64,000 nucleotides of DNA from Geodermatophilus sp. TF02-6 (GCF_003319115.1 NZ_QOHF01000004.1:124001-188000); one strand, 5' to 3'. Positions 1 through 9,575 are shown, counted from the stretch's first letter. Numbers and translations are program-made. The notes: generated by a model from the letters alone, not told the origin.

Positions 1-1378
1 GGCCGAGCGCCATGCGGGCGGCGTGCACCGCCGCACCAGCGTCGTCCACGGCCCGATCGGCGGCCGCCCACCAGCCGCCCGCGGAGGAGGTCGCGGGCTC
101 ATCCGGCGGCGCCGCCCCGCCGACCGCTGCGGCCGGCGGCCTCGCCTCGCATGCGCCCGGCCCGCTGTCAGGGCCGCGGCCGTCCCCGCCATCGAGGTCG
201 TCGAGGTCGTTGAGGTCGGGTTCTGGGCCGGTGTCCCACGGTGGCTGGTCGGCGGCGTTGCCGGGAGCGGGGTGGTCGCCGAAGCCGCGGCGCACCAACT
301 CGGCCAGCCACCGGTCGAACTCCGCCGCGTCCAGCTCGGCGGCGGCCCGCTCGACCGGGGCGCCCTCGACATCGACCGGCTCGCCGTCGGTGGCCGTGGT
401 GTCGTCGGCAACGTCGACGAGTGGCGTGGGGTCCAGGCCGGCGAAGGCGCGGGCCAGCTGGCGGACCATCTCCGCCGGCACCAGTTCCCCGTCCACCTCA
501 CCTGGGGCGTCACCGCCGAGCATCGTGGCCACCGAGGCGACGATGGTCAGCAGCACCCGCACCGGCGGCAGGTCGGTCTCACCCGGTCGCAGCACCAGGT
601 CCAGCAGGGCGTCGACCATCTTCTGCCCGCGGGTGCGCACCGGCTCGCCGGGCTCGTTGACGATCGCCTCGGCGCACTGCACCAGCGCCGCGTACAGCGC
701 CTTGGCCTCCGGCATGGTGCACACCACCGTCACCGCCGCCATGCCGTCGGCCCGTTCGGGGCGGATCGAGATGCCGCGTTCTTTGAGAGCCTGGGCCAGC
801 CGCCGAGCGGCAGCGGTGGCGTCGCGCTGGGCCACCATCCGGCGGGCTTTGTCCCCGAGTTGGCTGGGCGTGGTCACCTGAGCACGCCGGGCCGCCCAGG
901 CGAGCAGATCGGCCTCGATCTCGCCGCGCAGCACCTCGTCCTCGACGGCGGCGACCTTGTCGATCAGGTGCCACAGGTGCCCGGCGTGCAGCACCCCCGT
1001 CTCGAGGGCGACGAGGGTCGCGGGCAGCCGGTGCACCAGCGTCAGGGACCGCTGCAGCAGCTGCTCAGCTGCCGGCTGGGTGAGGTTGAGCGCGATCGCC
1101 AGCTCCGGCGTCGCCCACTCGCTGACCGGCCGCAGCACGTCCGCCCGCGCCGCCCACCGCTCGGCGCTCATCGCGCCGCGCTCACCCTGGGCCCGGTCGA
1201 CCGAGGCCGGGCGGGTCGCGACGAACGCCGCCACCGCCCGGGCGCGCAGCGCGGTCTGCCGGGCGATCTCCCGATCGGCGGCCTGCACCGCCCCCAGCGG
1301 CCCCGACGCCCACCCCACCGTGGGCGCAGGTGCCTGCCGTGTCCCGGCCTGCGCCCCGTCGTCCATGAATTCGATCAT
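1..1378 (-). CDS. DUF222 domain-containing (HNH-endonuclease-associated) protein, 3' end off the window
   Basis: The minus strand is open from an ATG at 1378 to the left edge, giving 459 codons with no stop. The product starts MIEFMDDGAQAGTRQ. It has a long alpha-helical middle with the family-like stretches LETGVLHAGHLWHLIDKV and VRTRGQKMVDALLDLVL, then an acidic, Pro/Gly-rich low-complexity tail. This matches the multicopy actinobacterial DUF222 family, which usually carries a C-terminal HNH nuclease domain; that part would lie beyond position 1 and is not visible. A second in-frame ATG lies at 1366. No clear ribosome site was seen. The molecular role of DUF222 is not established. Confidence 0.85.
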   Translation of the reverse strand, partial: MIEFMDDGAQAGTRQAPAPTVGWASGPLGAVQAADREIARQTALRARAVAAFVATRPASVDRAQGERGAMSAERWAARADVLRPVSEWATPELAIALNLTQPAAEQLLQRSLTLVHRLPATLVALETGVLHAGHLWHLIDKVAAVEDEVLRGEIEADLLAWAARRAQVTTPSQLGDKARRMVAQRDATAAARRLAQALKERGISIRPERADGMAAVTVVCTMPEAKALYAALVQCAEAIVNEPGEPVRTRGQKMVDALLDLVLRPGETDLPPVRVLLTIVASVATMLGGDAPGEVDGELVPAEMVRQLARAFAGLDPTPLVDVADDTTATDGEPVDVEGAPVERAAAELDAAEFDRWLAELVRRGFGDHPAPGNAADQPPWDTGPEPDLNDLDDLDGGDGRGPDSGPGACEARPPAAAVGGAAPPDEPATSSAGGWWAAADRAVDDAGAAVHAARMALG

Positions 1379-1474
1379 GAGTTCGAACGACCGGCTGTGC
1401 AAGCCATCTGGAGGAGAATGCGCAGGTCATCGGCCTGAGGCAGGCGAAGGGCGCCGAGATGGACGACCGTGCGA

Positions 1475-2155
1475 TCAGACGGGTGGCAGGTGCGCGACGC
1501 TGGCTGCGATGCCGGTCAGGTGGACGAGGCGCAGCAGCTCCGAGCGCCGGTAGGCCGGCCCGCCGGAGCGGCCGAGCACCACCGCGGTCTGCGGGCTGCC
1601 GAAGGAGGCGGCCATCATCTCGATGGCCATCTCCCGCCAGCGCTCGGGCAGCCAGTCCTCCTCGCTGGGCAGCAGCCGCGGCGCCGGCAGCGGCAGCCAG
1701 GGCAGCGTCATCCCGTCGAAGGTGGGCGCCGCGTCGGATGCGGCCAGCACCTCGCACGGCTGCTCCGCCGTCCCCCGGAGGACGACGGCCCAGCCGCTGT
1801 GGAAGACCCGCGGCAGCTCGGCGGCGAGCAGCTTCACCGCGAGGGTGGGCGAGACCGGTGTGGCCGCCCGGGCCAGCGCTTCGAGCAGCTCGAGCTCCCG
1901 GTGGGTGTCGAGGGGACCGGCGAAGGGCCGCAGCGACTCCACCTCCACGCCCGGCACCGCGGTGGCGGCGGTGATCAGGCTGTCGGGGAGGCGACCGGGT
2001 GGGAGGTCCACCACGATGTCGTCGACGGCGACGCCGCCGCCGCGCTCCAGGACGTCCACGGAGACGATGTCGATGCCGGCGGTGCCCAGCGAGGTGGCGA
2101 CCGCGCCGAGGATGCCGGGCCGGTCGGGTACGACCAGCCGCAGGAGATGGGACAC
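1475..2155 (-). CDS. ACT-domain amino-acid-sensing protein
   Basis: The product has 226 residues. The N-terminus, HLLRLVVPDRPGILGAVATS, is a classic ACT fold opening (beta strand, RPG, helix) covering about residues 1-75. The rest has no catalytic motif that I recognise and may be a second, degenerate sensing region. ACT domains bind amino acids and usually control enzymes or regulators. The GTG start at 2155 is chosen because GGAGGA stands just upstream and the ACT strand begins at once. It is divergent from gatC across 214 bp. From memory, an ACT protein sits at the same place beside gatC in mycobacteria. The ligand is unknown. Confidence 0.8.
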   Translation of the reverse strand: MSHLLRLVVPDRPGILGAVATSLGTAGIDIVSVDVLERGGGVAVDDIVVDLPPGRLPDSLITAATAVPGVEVESLRPFAGPLDTHRELELLEALARAATPVSPTLAVKLLAAELPRVFHSGWAVVLRGTAEQPCEVLAASDAAPTFDGMTLPWLPLPAPRLLPSEEDWLPERWREMAIEMMAASFGSPQTAVVLGRSGGPAYRRSELLRLVHLTGIAASVAHLPPV

Positions 2156-2369
2156 GGTTCCTCCGGGTTCGGGGTACGGGCCGATCTCCGTCGATCGCAG
2201 GCGACGCCAGCTTCTCGCATCGACCGCTCGCCGGTCGAGCCGTCCCCGCAGCACGGTGTGGACCTTCTCCGGCCGACCGGCGCCGCCGAGGCGCAACGTA
2301 CAGTGGCCGGGTTGCAGACGTGGTGACGAGCGCCTCTCCGGCGCCGCGGAAGTGGAGTCCCGCCCCAGC

Positions 2370-2759
2370 ATGAGCACCCCCGTCCCGAAGGACCCACCCG
2401 CCCGCCAGGACACCGCCGGACCGGGGCGTGACGGCACCGCCGGGCCCGGGCGTGACGGCACTGCCGGGCTCGGACGCGACGACGTCGCGCACCTGGCGCG
2501 ACTGGCCCGGCTGGCGCTCAGCGACGAGGAGCTCGACCACTTCGCCGGCCAGCTCTCCGCCGTGCTCGACGCGGTGGCGCAGGTCGGCAAGGCCGACGTC
2601 GCCGACGTCCCGCCGACCACCCACGCTGTGCCGCTGACCGACGTCACGCGCCCCGACGTGGTCGCCCCGAGTCTGCCGCGGGACGTCGTCCTGGCGCAGG
2701 CCCCGGCGGCCGAGGACGACCGCTTCCGCGTGCCGCAGATCCTCGGGGAGGAGGAGTGA
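2370..2759 (+). CDS. gatC: Asp/Glu-tRNA amidotransferase subunit C
   Basis: This is the small subunit of the GatCAB complex, which converts Glu-tRNA(Gln), and often Asp-tRNA(Asn), to the amidated form; GatC ties GatA to GatB. The product is 129 residues. The conserved GatC core starts near residue 35 ([19 protein letters not shown]) and ends with the usual FRVPQILGE. The first 34 residues are an unusual Gly/Arg/Asp-rich extension made by a 24-bp tandem repeat. The ATG at 2370 is the only good start in frame. The stop overlaps the gatA GTG, so translation is probably coupled. Confidence 0.95.
   Translation: MSTPVPKDPPARQDTAGPGRDGTAGPGRDGTAGLGRDDVAHLARLARLALSDEELDHFAGQLSAVLDAVAQVGKADVADVPPTTHAVPLTDVTRPDVVAPSLPRDVVLAQAPAAEDDRFRVPQILGEEE
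2421..2468 (+). repeat. 24-bp tandem repeat inside the gatC 5' end
   Basis: Two near-identical 24-bp units (2421-2444 and 2445-2468, with two differences) plus a decayed third half-unit encode the octapeptide GRDGTAGP. They add length only to the non-conserved GatC N-terminus. Confidence 0.85.
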
Positions 2760-4288
2760 GCGTGGAGTTGACGAACGAGGACGCCGCCGAGCTCGGCCGC
2801 CGGCTGGCCGCCGGCGAGCTGAGCTCGGTCGAGCTCACCCGCGCCCACCTCGACCGCATCGCCGCCCGGGACGACGTCCTCGGGGCCTTCCTGCACGTCG
2901 ACGCCGAGGCCGCGCTGGCTCGCGCCGCCGAGGTCGACGCCGCCCGCGCCGCCGGCGAGGAGCTCGGCCCGCTGGCCGGCCTGCCGGTCGCGCTCAAGGA
3001 CGTCGTCGTCACCGAGGGCGTCCCCACCACCAGCGGCTCGCGGATCCTCGAGGGCTGGCGCCCGCCCTACGACGCGACCGTCGCGGCGAGGCTCAAGGAC
3101 GCCGGCACGGTGCTGCTGGGCAAGACCAACATGGACGAGTTCGCGATGGGCTCCTCCACGGAGAACTCCGCCTACCGCACGGCGCGCAACCCGTGGGACC
3201 CCGACCGCGTCCCCGGCGGCTCCTCGGGCGGCTCCTCGGCGGCGGTCGCCGGCGGCCTGGCCCCGTGGGCGCTGGGCACCGACACCGGCGGCTCGATCCG
3301 CCAGCCGGCCGCGGTCACCGGGCTGGTCGGGCACAAGCCCACCTACGGCTCGGTCTCCCGCTACGGCCTGATCGCCTTCTCCTCGAGCCTGGACCAGGCC
3401 GGGCCGATGGCGCGCACCGTCCTCGACGCCGCCGTCCTGCACGAGGCGATCGGCGGGCACGACCGGCGCGACTCCACGAGCATCGACGCCCCGGTGCCGC
3501 CGCTGGCGCAGGCCGCGACCGAGGGAGCCCGCGGCGAGCTGTCCGGGCTGCGCGTCGGCATCGTCCGCGAGCTCGGCGGTGCGGGGCACACCGACGGCTA
3601 CGAGGACGGCGTGCTGGCGCGCGTCCGGGAGGCGGTGGCGCTGCTGGAGGGCATGGGCGCCGAGGTCCGCGAGGTGTCCTGCCCGTCGTTCGACCTCGCG
3701 CTGGCGGCCTACTACCTGATCGCGCCGAGCGAGGCGTCGTCCAACCTGGCCCGCTTCGACGGCGTGCGCCACGGCCTGCGGGTCGGCGACGACGGCAGCC
3801 GCGACCTGGACACGGTCATGTCGCTGACCCGGGAGGAGGGCTTCGGACCCGAGGTCAAGCGCCGCATCATCCTGGGCACCTACGCGCTCTCGGCCGGCTA
3901 CTACGAGGCGTACTACGGGCAGGCGCAGAAGGTCCGCACGCTGATCGGCCGGGACTTCTCGGCCGCCTTCGCCGACGTCGACGTGCTGGTCAGCCCGACC
4001 AGCCCGACCGTGGCCTGGCCGATCGGCGCCCGCGTCGACGACCCGCTGGCCATGTACGCCGCCGACCTGTGCACCCTGCCGGCCAGCCTGGCCGGGCTGC
4101 CGGCGATCTCGGTGCCGTGCGGCCTGTCCGAGGGCCTGCCGGTCGGCTTCCAGGTGATGGCGCCGGCGCTGGCCGACGACCGCTGCTACCGGGTCGCCGC
4201 CGCCGTCGAGGCCGCGCTGGACGCCGCCCGCGGTCACCGGCTGCTCGACGAGCTGGCGCAGCGGGCGCCGAGCGGGGCCCCGGCGTGA
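2756..4288 (+). CDS. gatA: Glu-tRNA(Gln) amidotransferase subunit A (glutaminase/amidase)
   Basis: The product has 510 residues, normal for GatA. It hydrolyses glutamine and passes ammonia to GatB. The amidase signature is intact: Lys81 in LPVALKD, Ser156 in [10 protein letters not shown] and the nucleophile Ser180 in [12 protein letters not shown], matching the Ser-cisSer-Lys triad known from the family. The GTG start at 2756 overlaps the gatC stop (GTGA). The stop overlaps a small membrane protein gene that lies before gatB. Cytoplasmic. Confidence 0.97.
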   Translation: MSVELTNEDAAELGRRLAAGELSSVELTRAHLDRIAARDDVLGAFLHVDAEAALARAAEVDAARAAGEELGPLAGLPVALKDVVVTEGVPTTSGSRILEGWRPPYDATVAARLKDAGTVLLGKTNMDEFAMGSSTENSAYRTARNPWDPDRVPGGSSGGSSAAVAGGLAPWALGTDTGGSIRQPAAVTGLVGHKPTYGSVSRYGLIAFSSSLDQAGPMARTVLDAAVLHEAIGGHDRRDSTSIDAPVPPLAQAATEGARGELSGLRVGIVRELGGAGHTDGYEDGVLARVREAVALLEGMGAEVREVSCPSFDLALAAYYLIAPSEASSNLARFDGVRHGLRVGDDGSRDLDTVMSLTREEGFGPEVKRRIILGTYALSAGYYEAYYGQAQKVRTLIGRDFSAAFADVDVLVSPTSPTVAWPIGARVDDPLAMYAADLCTLPASLAGLPAISVPCGLSEGLPVGFQVMAPALADDRCYRVAAAVEAALDAARGHRLLDELAQRAPSGAPA

Positions 4289-4482
4289 CCGGGCCGCTCA
4301 AGGCCGCCTGGGCCCTCACCGCCTTCGTCGTCGTCGTCGGCCTGGTGCTGTGGCTGGTCACCGGCCGCGCCGTCTTCGCCGTCTTCATCGTCCTGGGCCT
4401 GCTGACCGCCCTCGGTGCTGTGCTGACCGGGCGTCCGCGGCCGGACGGCCGCAGCACCGGCCCGGAGGAGAGCCGCAGATGA
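4285..4482 (+). CDS. Small two-helix membrane protein between gatA and gatB
   Basis: This 65-residue ORF starts at a GTG that overlaps the gatA stop and ends four bases into gatB, so it is a coupled member of the operon. It has two hydrophobic segments (about residues 7-27 and 30-48, including [17 protein letters not shown]), then a charged Arg-rich tail ([16 protein letters not shown]). The function is unknown. The exact overlaps at both ends are the main evidence that it is a real gene. No catalytic motif is visible. Confidence 0.75.
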   Translation: MTGPLKAAWALTAFVVVVGLVLWLVTGRAVFAVFIVLGLLTALGAVLTGRPRPDGRSTGPEESRR

Positions 4483-5990
4483 CCGCCAGCACCCACACCG
4501 GCGAGCGTCTCGTCGACTTCGGCGAGGTCCTCACCCGCTACGAGCCGGTCATCGGCCTGGAGACCCACGTCGAGCTGGGCACCGCCTCGAAGATGTTCTG
4601 CGGCTGCGCCACCACCTTCGGCGCCGAGCCGAACACCCAGACCTGCCCGGTGTGCCTGGGCCTGCCCGGCTCGCTGCCGGTGTCCAACGCCGCGGCGATC
4701 GAGGCGACCATCCGCATCGGGCTGGCCCTGGGCTGCCGGATCGCCCCCTGGAGCCGCTTCGCGCGGAAGAACTACTTCTACCCGGACATCCCCAAGGGCT
4801 ACCAGACCAGCCAGTACGACGAGCCGCTGTGCACCGCCGGCCACCTCGACGTCGAGGTCGACGGCGAGACGTACCGGGTGGAGATCGAGCGGGTGCACCT
4901 CGAGGAGGACACCGGCAAGAACCTGCACGTCGGCGGGGCCACGGGGCGCATCCACGGCGCCTCGCACTCGCTGGTCGACTACAACCGGGCCGGCATCCCG
5001 CTGGTCGAGATCGTCACCCGGCCGATCCCGGGCACCGGGGCCAGGGCGCCCGAGGTGGCCCGCGCCTACGTCACCGAGCTGCGCGACATCCTCCTGGCGC
5101 TGGGCGTGTCCGAGGTGCGGATGGAGCAGGGCAACCTGCGCTGCGACGTCAACACCTCGCTCGCGCCGATCGGTAGCCTGGAGTGGGGTCTGCGCACCGA
5201 GACCAAGAACGTCAACTCGCTGCGGTCGGTGGAGCGCGCCGTCCGCTACGAGATGCGCCGGCAGGCCGCCGTCCTCGACGCCGGCGGGCGGGTGGTGCAG
5301 GAGACCCGGCACTTCCACGAGGACACCGGCACCACCTCACCCGGGCGGAGCAAGGAGGAGGCCACCGACTACCGGTACTTCCCCGAGCCCGACCTCGTCC
5401 CGGTGGCCCCGGACGCCCCGTGGGTGGAGCGGCTCGCCGCCGAGCTGCCGGAGCTGCCGGCGGCCCGCCGGGCGCGGCTGCGCGAGGAGTGGGGGCTGTC
5501 GGCCACGGAGATGGCCTGGATCGTCAACGCCGGCGCCGTCGACCTGGTGGCCGACACCGTGGCCGCCGGCGCCACCCCCGCCGACGCGCGCAAGTGGTGG
5601 CTCGGCGAGCTGGCCCGCCGGGCCAACGACGCCGGCGTCGAGCTGGCGCAGCTGCCGGTCACCCCGCGGCAGGTCGCCGAGCTCACCGGCCTGGTCGCCG
5701 CGGGGACGGTCAACGACCAGCTGGCCCGGCAGGCGCTCGACGGTGTGCTCGCCGGCGAGGGTGACCCGGCGCAGGTGGTCGAGGCCCGCGGCCTGGCGGT
5801 GATGGGGGAGTCCGACGAGCTGGTCGCCGCCGTCGAGGCCGCGATCGCCGGCGCTCCCGACGTCGTCGCCAAGGTCCGCGGCGGGAAGGTGGCCGCCCTC
5901 GGCGCGCTCGTCGGCCAGGTCATGAAGGCGACACGGGGCAAGGCCGACGCGCCGACCGTGAGGCGGATGCTCGAGGAGCGCGTGCTGTGA
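4479..5990 (+). CDS. gatB: Asp/Glu-tRNA amidotransferase subunit B
   Basis: The product has 503 residues. GatB binds the misacylated tRNA and carries out its ATP-dependent phosphorylation and amidation. The N-terminal cradle shows [20 protein letters not shown], and the Cys pairs CGC and [12 protein letters not shown] mark the zinc site. The C-terminus is a YqeY-like helical tail ([21 protein letters not shown]). The ATG at 4479 overlaps the preceding stop. The same window holds gltX and tRNA-Gln/Glu, so enzyme and substrates of the indirect Gln-tRNA route are encoded near each other. Confidence 0.97.
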   Translation: MTASTHTGERLVDFGEVLTRYEPVIGLETHVELGTASKMFCGCATTFGAEPNTQTCPVCLGLPGSLPVSNAAAIEATIRIGLALGCRIAPWSRFARKNYFYPDIPKGYQTSQYDEPLCTAGHLDVEVDGETYRVEIERVHLEEDTGKNLHVGGATGRIHGASHSLVDYNRAGIPLVEIVTRPIPGTGARAPEVARAYVTELRDILLALGVSEVRMEQGNLRCDVNTSLAPIGSLEWGLRTETKNVNSLRSVERAVRYEMRRQAAVLDAGGRVVQETRHFHEDTGTTSPGRSKEEATDYRYFPEPDLVPVAPDAPWVERLAAELPELPAARRARLREEWGLSATEMAWIVNAGAVDLVADTVAAGATPADARKWWLGELARRANDAGVELAQLPVTPRQVAELTGLVAAGTVNDQLARQALDGVLAGEGDPAQVVEARGLAVMGESDELVAAVEAAIAGAPDVVAKVRGGKVAALGALVGQVMKATRGKADAPTVRRMLEERVL

Positions 5991-6029
5991 CACCGCGGCC
6001 CCCCGCTCGCAGGGACCGCGATGTCGCTG

Positions 6030-7196
6030 TCACAGCGGGGAGTCCGACGCCCCGCCGGGCGGGAGGATGCGCAGCACGCGGTCGTCGTCCTCGGCCGGGG
6101 TGCCGACGCCGTCCCGGTTGGACGTGGTGATCCACAGCGCGCCGTCGGGGTCGACGACGACGGTGCGCAGCCGGCCGTAGCGGCCGTCGAGGAAGGACGT
6201 CGGCTCCACGGCGACCGCGCCGGCGCCGTCGAGCTGCACCACGTGCACCCGCTGCCCGTCGAGGGCGCCGAGGTACACCGTGTGCCCGGAGACGGCGCAG
6301 CCGCCCAGGCCGCCCTCGGCCGCCGGGAAGTCGACCACCGGCGCGGCGCTGTCCGGCCCCGGCGCGGGCCAGCCGTGGTCACCGCCCTCGCTGACGGCGT
6401 CGAGCTCGTCGGCGCCCGCGGCGGAGTCGTCGGTCGCGAACAGCGACTCGTCGCCGCCGAGACACAGCGCGGTCACGTCGGAGTGGCCGCGGCTGTACAC
6501 CGGGCCGCCGTCCTCGACCGGCTGGCCGAAGACGTCGACGTGCAACACCTTGCCGGCCAGCGAGGCCGGATCCTGGGCCAGCGCCGGGTCGCCGGTGTCG
6601 CCGGTGCCCACGAACAGCGTGCCGTCGAGGTCGAAGGCCAGACCGCCGCCGTTGTGGGTCTGTCCGCGGGGGATGCCGGGGAGCACCGGGTTCGGCGTCC
6701 CCCCGAGGGGGAAACGGACCACCCGGTTGTCGGTGGACGTGGAGACGTAGGCGTAGAGCAGCCCGTCCTCGACGAAGGTGGGCGAGAGGGCCAGGCCCAG
6801 CAGCCCGCCGTCCCCGGTGCCGTCCACGCCGGGGACGGTCATCAGCTCCCGGACGGGTGAGCGGTCGGGGAAGACCTGCAGCAGCCGCCCGGAGTCGCGT
6901 TCCCCGACGACCGCGCTGCCGTCGGGCAGCACCACCAGCCCGGTCGGGACGGTCAGGCCGGACGCGACCACGTTCGGGTCGCCGGCCTGCTCGCCCGCGT
7001 TCGGCTGCGCGGGGTCGCCGGGGGAGGGCACCTGCGGGGTCTGCGTGGGCGGGGCGACCTCGGGTGGCGGGCCCTCGGGGACCGGCCGGAACGGGCCGGC
7101 GGGCTGGTAGCCGTCGCTGCCGCACCCGGCGAGGACGACGGCCAGCAGGGCGGCGCCGACCAGCCCGCGTCCCTGCACCCCGCGCCGCCGGCTCAC
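6030..7196 (-). CDS. PQQ-type sugar (glucose/sorbosone) dehydrogenase family lipoprotein
   Basis: The product is 388 residues. It starts with a lipoprotein signal peptide (LVGAALLAVVLAGCGSDG, lipobox LAGC), so it should be anchored outside the membrane. A Pro-rich linker follows (about residues 30-65), then a beta-propeller with the family stretches LTVPTGLVVLPDGSAVVGER, GGLLGLALSP and THNGGGLAFDLDGTLFVGTGD. The family oxidises sugars using PQQ, but cofactor use here is not proven. The GTG start at 7196 is uncertain, although the signal peptide fixes it to within a few codons. Divergent from the gene at 7246. Confidence 0.85.
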   Translation of the reverse strand: MSRRRGVQGRGLVGAALLAVVLAGCGSDGYQPAGPFRPVPEGPPPEVAPPTQTPQVPSPGDPAQPNAGEQAGDPNVVASGLTVPTGLVVLPDGSAVVGERDSGRLLQVFPDRSPVRELMTVPGVDGTGDGGLLGLALSPTFVEDGLLYAYVSTSTDNRVVRFPLGGTPNPVLPGIPRGQTHNGGGLAFDLDGTLFVGTGDTGDPALAQDPASLAGKVLHVDVFGQPVEDGGPVYSRGHSDVTALCLGGDESLFATDDSAAGADELDAVSEGGDHGWPAPGPDSAAPVVDFPAAEGGLGGCAVSGHTVYLGALDGQRVHVVQLDGAGAVAVEPTSFLDGRYGRLRTVVVDPDGALWITTSNRDGVGTPAEDDDRVLRILPPGGASDSPL

Positions 7197-7232
7197 CCCT
7201 GGAACAGTACGTGCGCCGGACGGCGAGGGGCC

Positions 7233-7238
7233 TAGGGT
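7233..7238 (+). promoter_or_regulatory. Leaderless -10 element TAGGGT
   Basis: TAGGGT lies 7 nt before the GTG at 7246, the spacing expected if transcription starts at the start codon. No ribosome site is present. Confidence 0.5.
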
Positions 7239-7245
7239 CGGGTCC

Positions 7246-8202
7246 GTGCCCCCCGAGATCCGCGGCTCGCAGGTCGTCGGCCCCGGCGAGACGCTGCACG
7301 TCCTCGTCCCCTCCGCCGGCCTGGCCGACGCGGTCGAGGCGGTGGCGCCCCGGGTGCGGGCGCACCGCCTCGCGCCGTCCGACGGCCCGCCGTCCGGCGA
7401 GGCGGCCCGGGCCCAGGTGTGGGTGCCCGCCGCGGGCACCGGCGTCCCGGAGTGGCTGCCGGACGCGCTGCCCCGGCTGCGGCTGGTCCAGCTGCAGAGC
7501 GCCGGCGCCGAGCGGTTCGCCGGCCGGCTGCCCGCCGGGGTCGTCCTGTGCAACGCCCGGGGAGCGCACACACCGGCGACGGCGGAGTGGGTGGTGACCG
7601 CCGTCCTGGCCGCGCAGCGGGGCATCCCCGACCTCGTCCGCGAGCAGGACGCCGGCCGCTGGAGCCCGGGCACGTACCGCTCCGTCGTCGGCGCCCGCGT
7701 GCTCGTCGTCGGCGCGGGGGACATCGGACGGGCCGTCGGCCGGGTGCTCGCCGACCTGGGCGCCGAGCCGACCTACGCCGCCCGCACCGCACGCGAGGGC
7801 GTGCACGGTACCGACGAGCTGCCGCGGCTGCTGCCCGACGCCGACGTGGTCGTGGTGCTGGTCCCGGTCACCGAGGAGACGACCGGCCTGGTCGACGCGG
7901 CGTTCCTCGCGGCGATGGCGGACGGCGCGCTGCTGGTCAACGCCGCCCGGGGCGTGGTGGTGGACACCGACGCGCTGCTGGCCGAGCTCCGGGCCGGACG
8001 GCTGCGCGCCGCGCTCGACGTCACCGACCCCGAGCCGCTGCCGGCCGGGCACCCGCTGTGGTCGGCGCCGGGGCTGCTGCTCACGCCGCACATCGCGGGC
8101 ACCGTGCCGCAGAGCGAGGCGCGGGCGACCGCCGCGGTCACCGACCAACTGGCGCGGGTCCTCGCCGACGAGCCGCTGGCCAACGTCGTCGACGTCTACT
8201 GA
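7246..8202 (+). CDS. D-isomer-specific 2-hydroxyacid dehydrogenase
   Basis: The product has 318 residues. The NAD(P) Rossmann fold shows VLVVGAGDIGRAVGRVLADLG (about residues 148-168). The catalytic region includes VNAARGVVVDTDALL, with the conserved Arg, and LLTPHIAGT, with the catalytic His. It should interconvert 2-oxo and 2-hydroxy acids in the cytoplasm. The substrate cannot be read from the sequence; related actinobacterial genes are often called phosphoglycerate-dehydrogenase-like. The GTG start is preceded by a leaderless-type promoter. The 3' side is repeat copy R1 and the convergent gene at 8326. Confidence 0.88.
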   Translation: MPPEIRGSQVVGPGETLHVLVPSAGLADAVEAVAPRVRAHRLAPSDGPPSGEAARAQVWVPAAGTGVPEWLPDALPRLRLVQLQSAGAERFAGRLPAGVVLCNARGAHTPATAEWVVTAVLAAQRGIPDLVREQDAGRWSPGTYRSVVGARVLVVGAGDIGRAVGRVLADLGAEPTYAARTAREGVHGTDELPRLLPDADVVVVLVPVTEETTGLVDAAFLAAMADGALLVNAARGVVVDTDALLAELRAGRLRAALDVTDPEPLPAGHPLWSAPGLLLTPHIAGTVPQSEARATAAVTDQLARVLADEPLANVVDVY

Positions 8203-8211
8203 GCGGTGGGG

Positions 8212-8328
8212 GCAGGGGTGGCCCCCTGCAGGGTCCCCGGCCCCGTCCCGGGTCCCGCCCCGAGCGTGCGAGGGGTGGGGAGGACGGGGTCCTTCTCCGA
8301 GCGGTGGGGAGCAGGGGGTCCTTTCTCA
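8212..8328 (-). repeat. GC-rich stop-codon-adjacent repeat, copy R1
   Basis: Read on the minus strand, the element starts at the TGA of the PH-like gene as TGAGAAAGGACCCCC. It repeats AAGGACCCC once more about 35 bases on and ends at a CCTGCAGG palindrome. It is almost identical over about 100 bp to copy R3 (11383), in the opposite orientation. Confidence 0.85.
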
Positions 8329-8700
8329 GGTGGGGCCGGGGGAGGGGATCCGGCCGCCGGAGAGCGCGGCCAGGCGGGGCAGGTCGCGGGCGCGCAGCAC
8401 GGGCAGCCGCACCTCGGTGCCCCGGGTGGTCACCGCCCACAGGTCGCCGCGCTCGCCCACCCGGATGCCGGCCAGCTCGCTCCAGGACACCGTGCGCCGC
8501 CCGGCCAGCGAGCGGGCGGTCACGCCCTCGTCGCCGACGTCGACCCCCACGCGCAGCACCCAGGCGGCGACGAGGACGGGGACGAGCAGGAACACCGGGG
8601 TCCAGGGCGCGGCGGAGGCCAGCGGGACGACGCAGAGGGCGAACAGGCCGACCGGCAGCAGGGCCGTCCGGTTCATGCGCACGCGGGCAGGGGCAGCCAC
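8326..8700 (-). CDS. PH-domain-like membrane protein
   Basis: This 124-residue protein has two hydrophobic segments (LLPVGLFALCVVPLAS and TPVFLLVPVLVAAWVL, residues about 12-45). A compact beta-rich domain follows, typical of bacterial PH-like (bPH6/DUF3093-like) proteins: VSWSELAGIRVGERGDLWAVTTRG, then VRLPVLRARDLPRLAALSGG. The role is unknown. The GTG at 8700 is preferred over the ATG at 8676 because GGGAGG lies 10 nt upstream. Its stop codon forms the first bases of repeat copy R1. Confidence 0.75.
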   Translation of the reverse strand: MAAPARVRMNRTALLPVGLFALCVVPLASAAPWTPVFLLVPVLVAAWVLRVGVDVGDEGVTARSLAGRRTVSWSELAGIRVGERGDLWAVTTRGTEVRLPVLRARDLPRLAALSGGRIPSPGPT

Positions 8701-8741
8701 GTCCGACCATCCTCCCAGATCCCGCCGGCCGGGCCGCCGGG

Positions 8742-9575
8742 TCAGGCGCTGAGGCGGGCGAGCCGGGCGGCGGTGTCGCTGCCCGCGGCCGCGGTGTAGA
8801 CGACCAGCTGCAGACCGGGGGTGTCGGCGGGGGTCAGCTGGTGGTGCTCGAGCAGCAGCGTCCCGACCCGCGGGTGCTCGAAGCGCCGCTCGCGGGAGCT
8901 GAACCGGTCCACGTCGTGGCTGGCCCAGCCGGCGCGGAAGTGCGGGCTGGCCGCCTCCAGCCGGGCGACGAGGTCGACGACGTCCGGGTCGGCCAGGCGC
9001 GGCCCCACCTCGGCGCGGAACTGGGTGAGGAAGCGCCGGCTGTCGGTGACCCAGTCGCCCAGCAGCTCGCGGACGGCGGGGTCGGTGAAGACCAGCCACA
9101 ACAGGTTGCGGTCCGCGGGCGCGGCGGCGGCCACCCCTGGGTAGAGGCGCTCGTAGGCGCGGTTCCAGCCCACGATCGACCAGCTCGCGGTGATGGCGTA
9201 GGCGGGGGAGGAGCCCAGCGCGTCCAGCAGCCGCTGCACGTGGGCGGGCACGCCCCGGCCTTGCTGCAGGGCCCCGCCGCGAGCTTGCGAGTGGTGGGGG
9301 GCAGCGAGGTCCTTCAAGTACTCGTGCTCGGCCGGTGACATCCGCAGCGTGCGGGCCAGCGCGTCGACCACCTGCCGGGACGGCCGGATGTCGCGGCCCT
9401 GCTCCAACCACGTGTACCAGGTGTGGCTCACGCCGGACAGCAGCGCGACCTCCTCGCGGCGCAGGCCGGGGGTGCGGCGGGCGTCCCCGGCCGGCAGCCC
9501 CACCGCGCGGGGGTCGACCTGGCGGCGGCGGGAGCGCAGGAACTCGGCCAGCTCACGGCGTGCGGGGGAGGACAC
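8742..9575 (-). CDS. XRE-family regulator with MmyB-like ligand-binding domain
   Basis: The product is 277 residues. The N-terminal Cro/XRE helix-turn-helix spans about residues 5-75 ([26 protein letters not shown]). The C-terminal MmyB-like domain spans about 100-265, with [13 protein letters not shown] and LLEHHQL. The family senses small, probably lipid-like, ligands. The linker between the domains (residues about 85-105, [15 protein letters not shown]) is encoded by an in-frame copy of the interspersed GC-rich repeat. The GTG start at 9575 has GGAG upstream. It is divergent from ilvD with 100 bp between, but I see no reason to make it the ilvD regulator. Confidence 0.88.
   Translation of the reverse strand: MSSPARRELAEFLRSRRRQVDPRAVGLPAGDARRTPGLRREEVALLSGVSHTWYTWLEQGRDIRPSRQVVDALARTLRMSPAEHEYLKDLAAPHHSQARGGALQQGRGVPAHVQRLLDALGSSPAYAITASWSIVGWNRAYERLYPGVAAAAPADRNLLWLVFTDPAVRELLGDWVTDSRRFLTQFRAEVGPRLADPDVVDLVARLEAASPHFRAGWASHDVDRFSSRERRFEHPRVGTLLLEHHQLTPADTPGLQLVVYTAAAGSDTAARLARLSA
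9257..9316 (-). repeat. GC-rich repeat copy R2, inside the XRE gene
   Basis: On the minus strand this stretch reads GAAGGACC, then TGCCCCCCAC, then CTCGCAAGCTCGCGGCGGG, then CCCTGCAG, the same order of blocks as the intergenic copies. It is a whole number of codons and keeps the reading frame open, encoding most of the linker between the HTH and ligand domains. Confidence 0.85.

Noticed and set aside
23..1438. Long open frame on the plus strand over the left end
   Set aside because: The minus strand gives a recognisable DUF222 protein over the same bases. The plus-strand product is a low-complexity His/Gly/Arg/Pro shadow.
2156..4237. Minus-strand extension of the ACT protein across gatC and gatA
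   Set aside because: The ACT domain begins at 2155 behind a good ribosome site. The extension is antisense to gatC and gatA.
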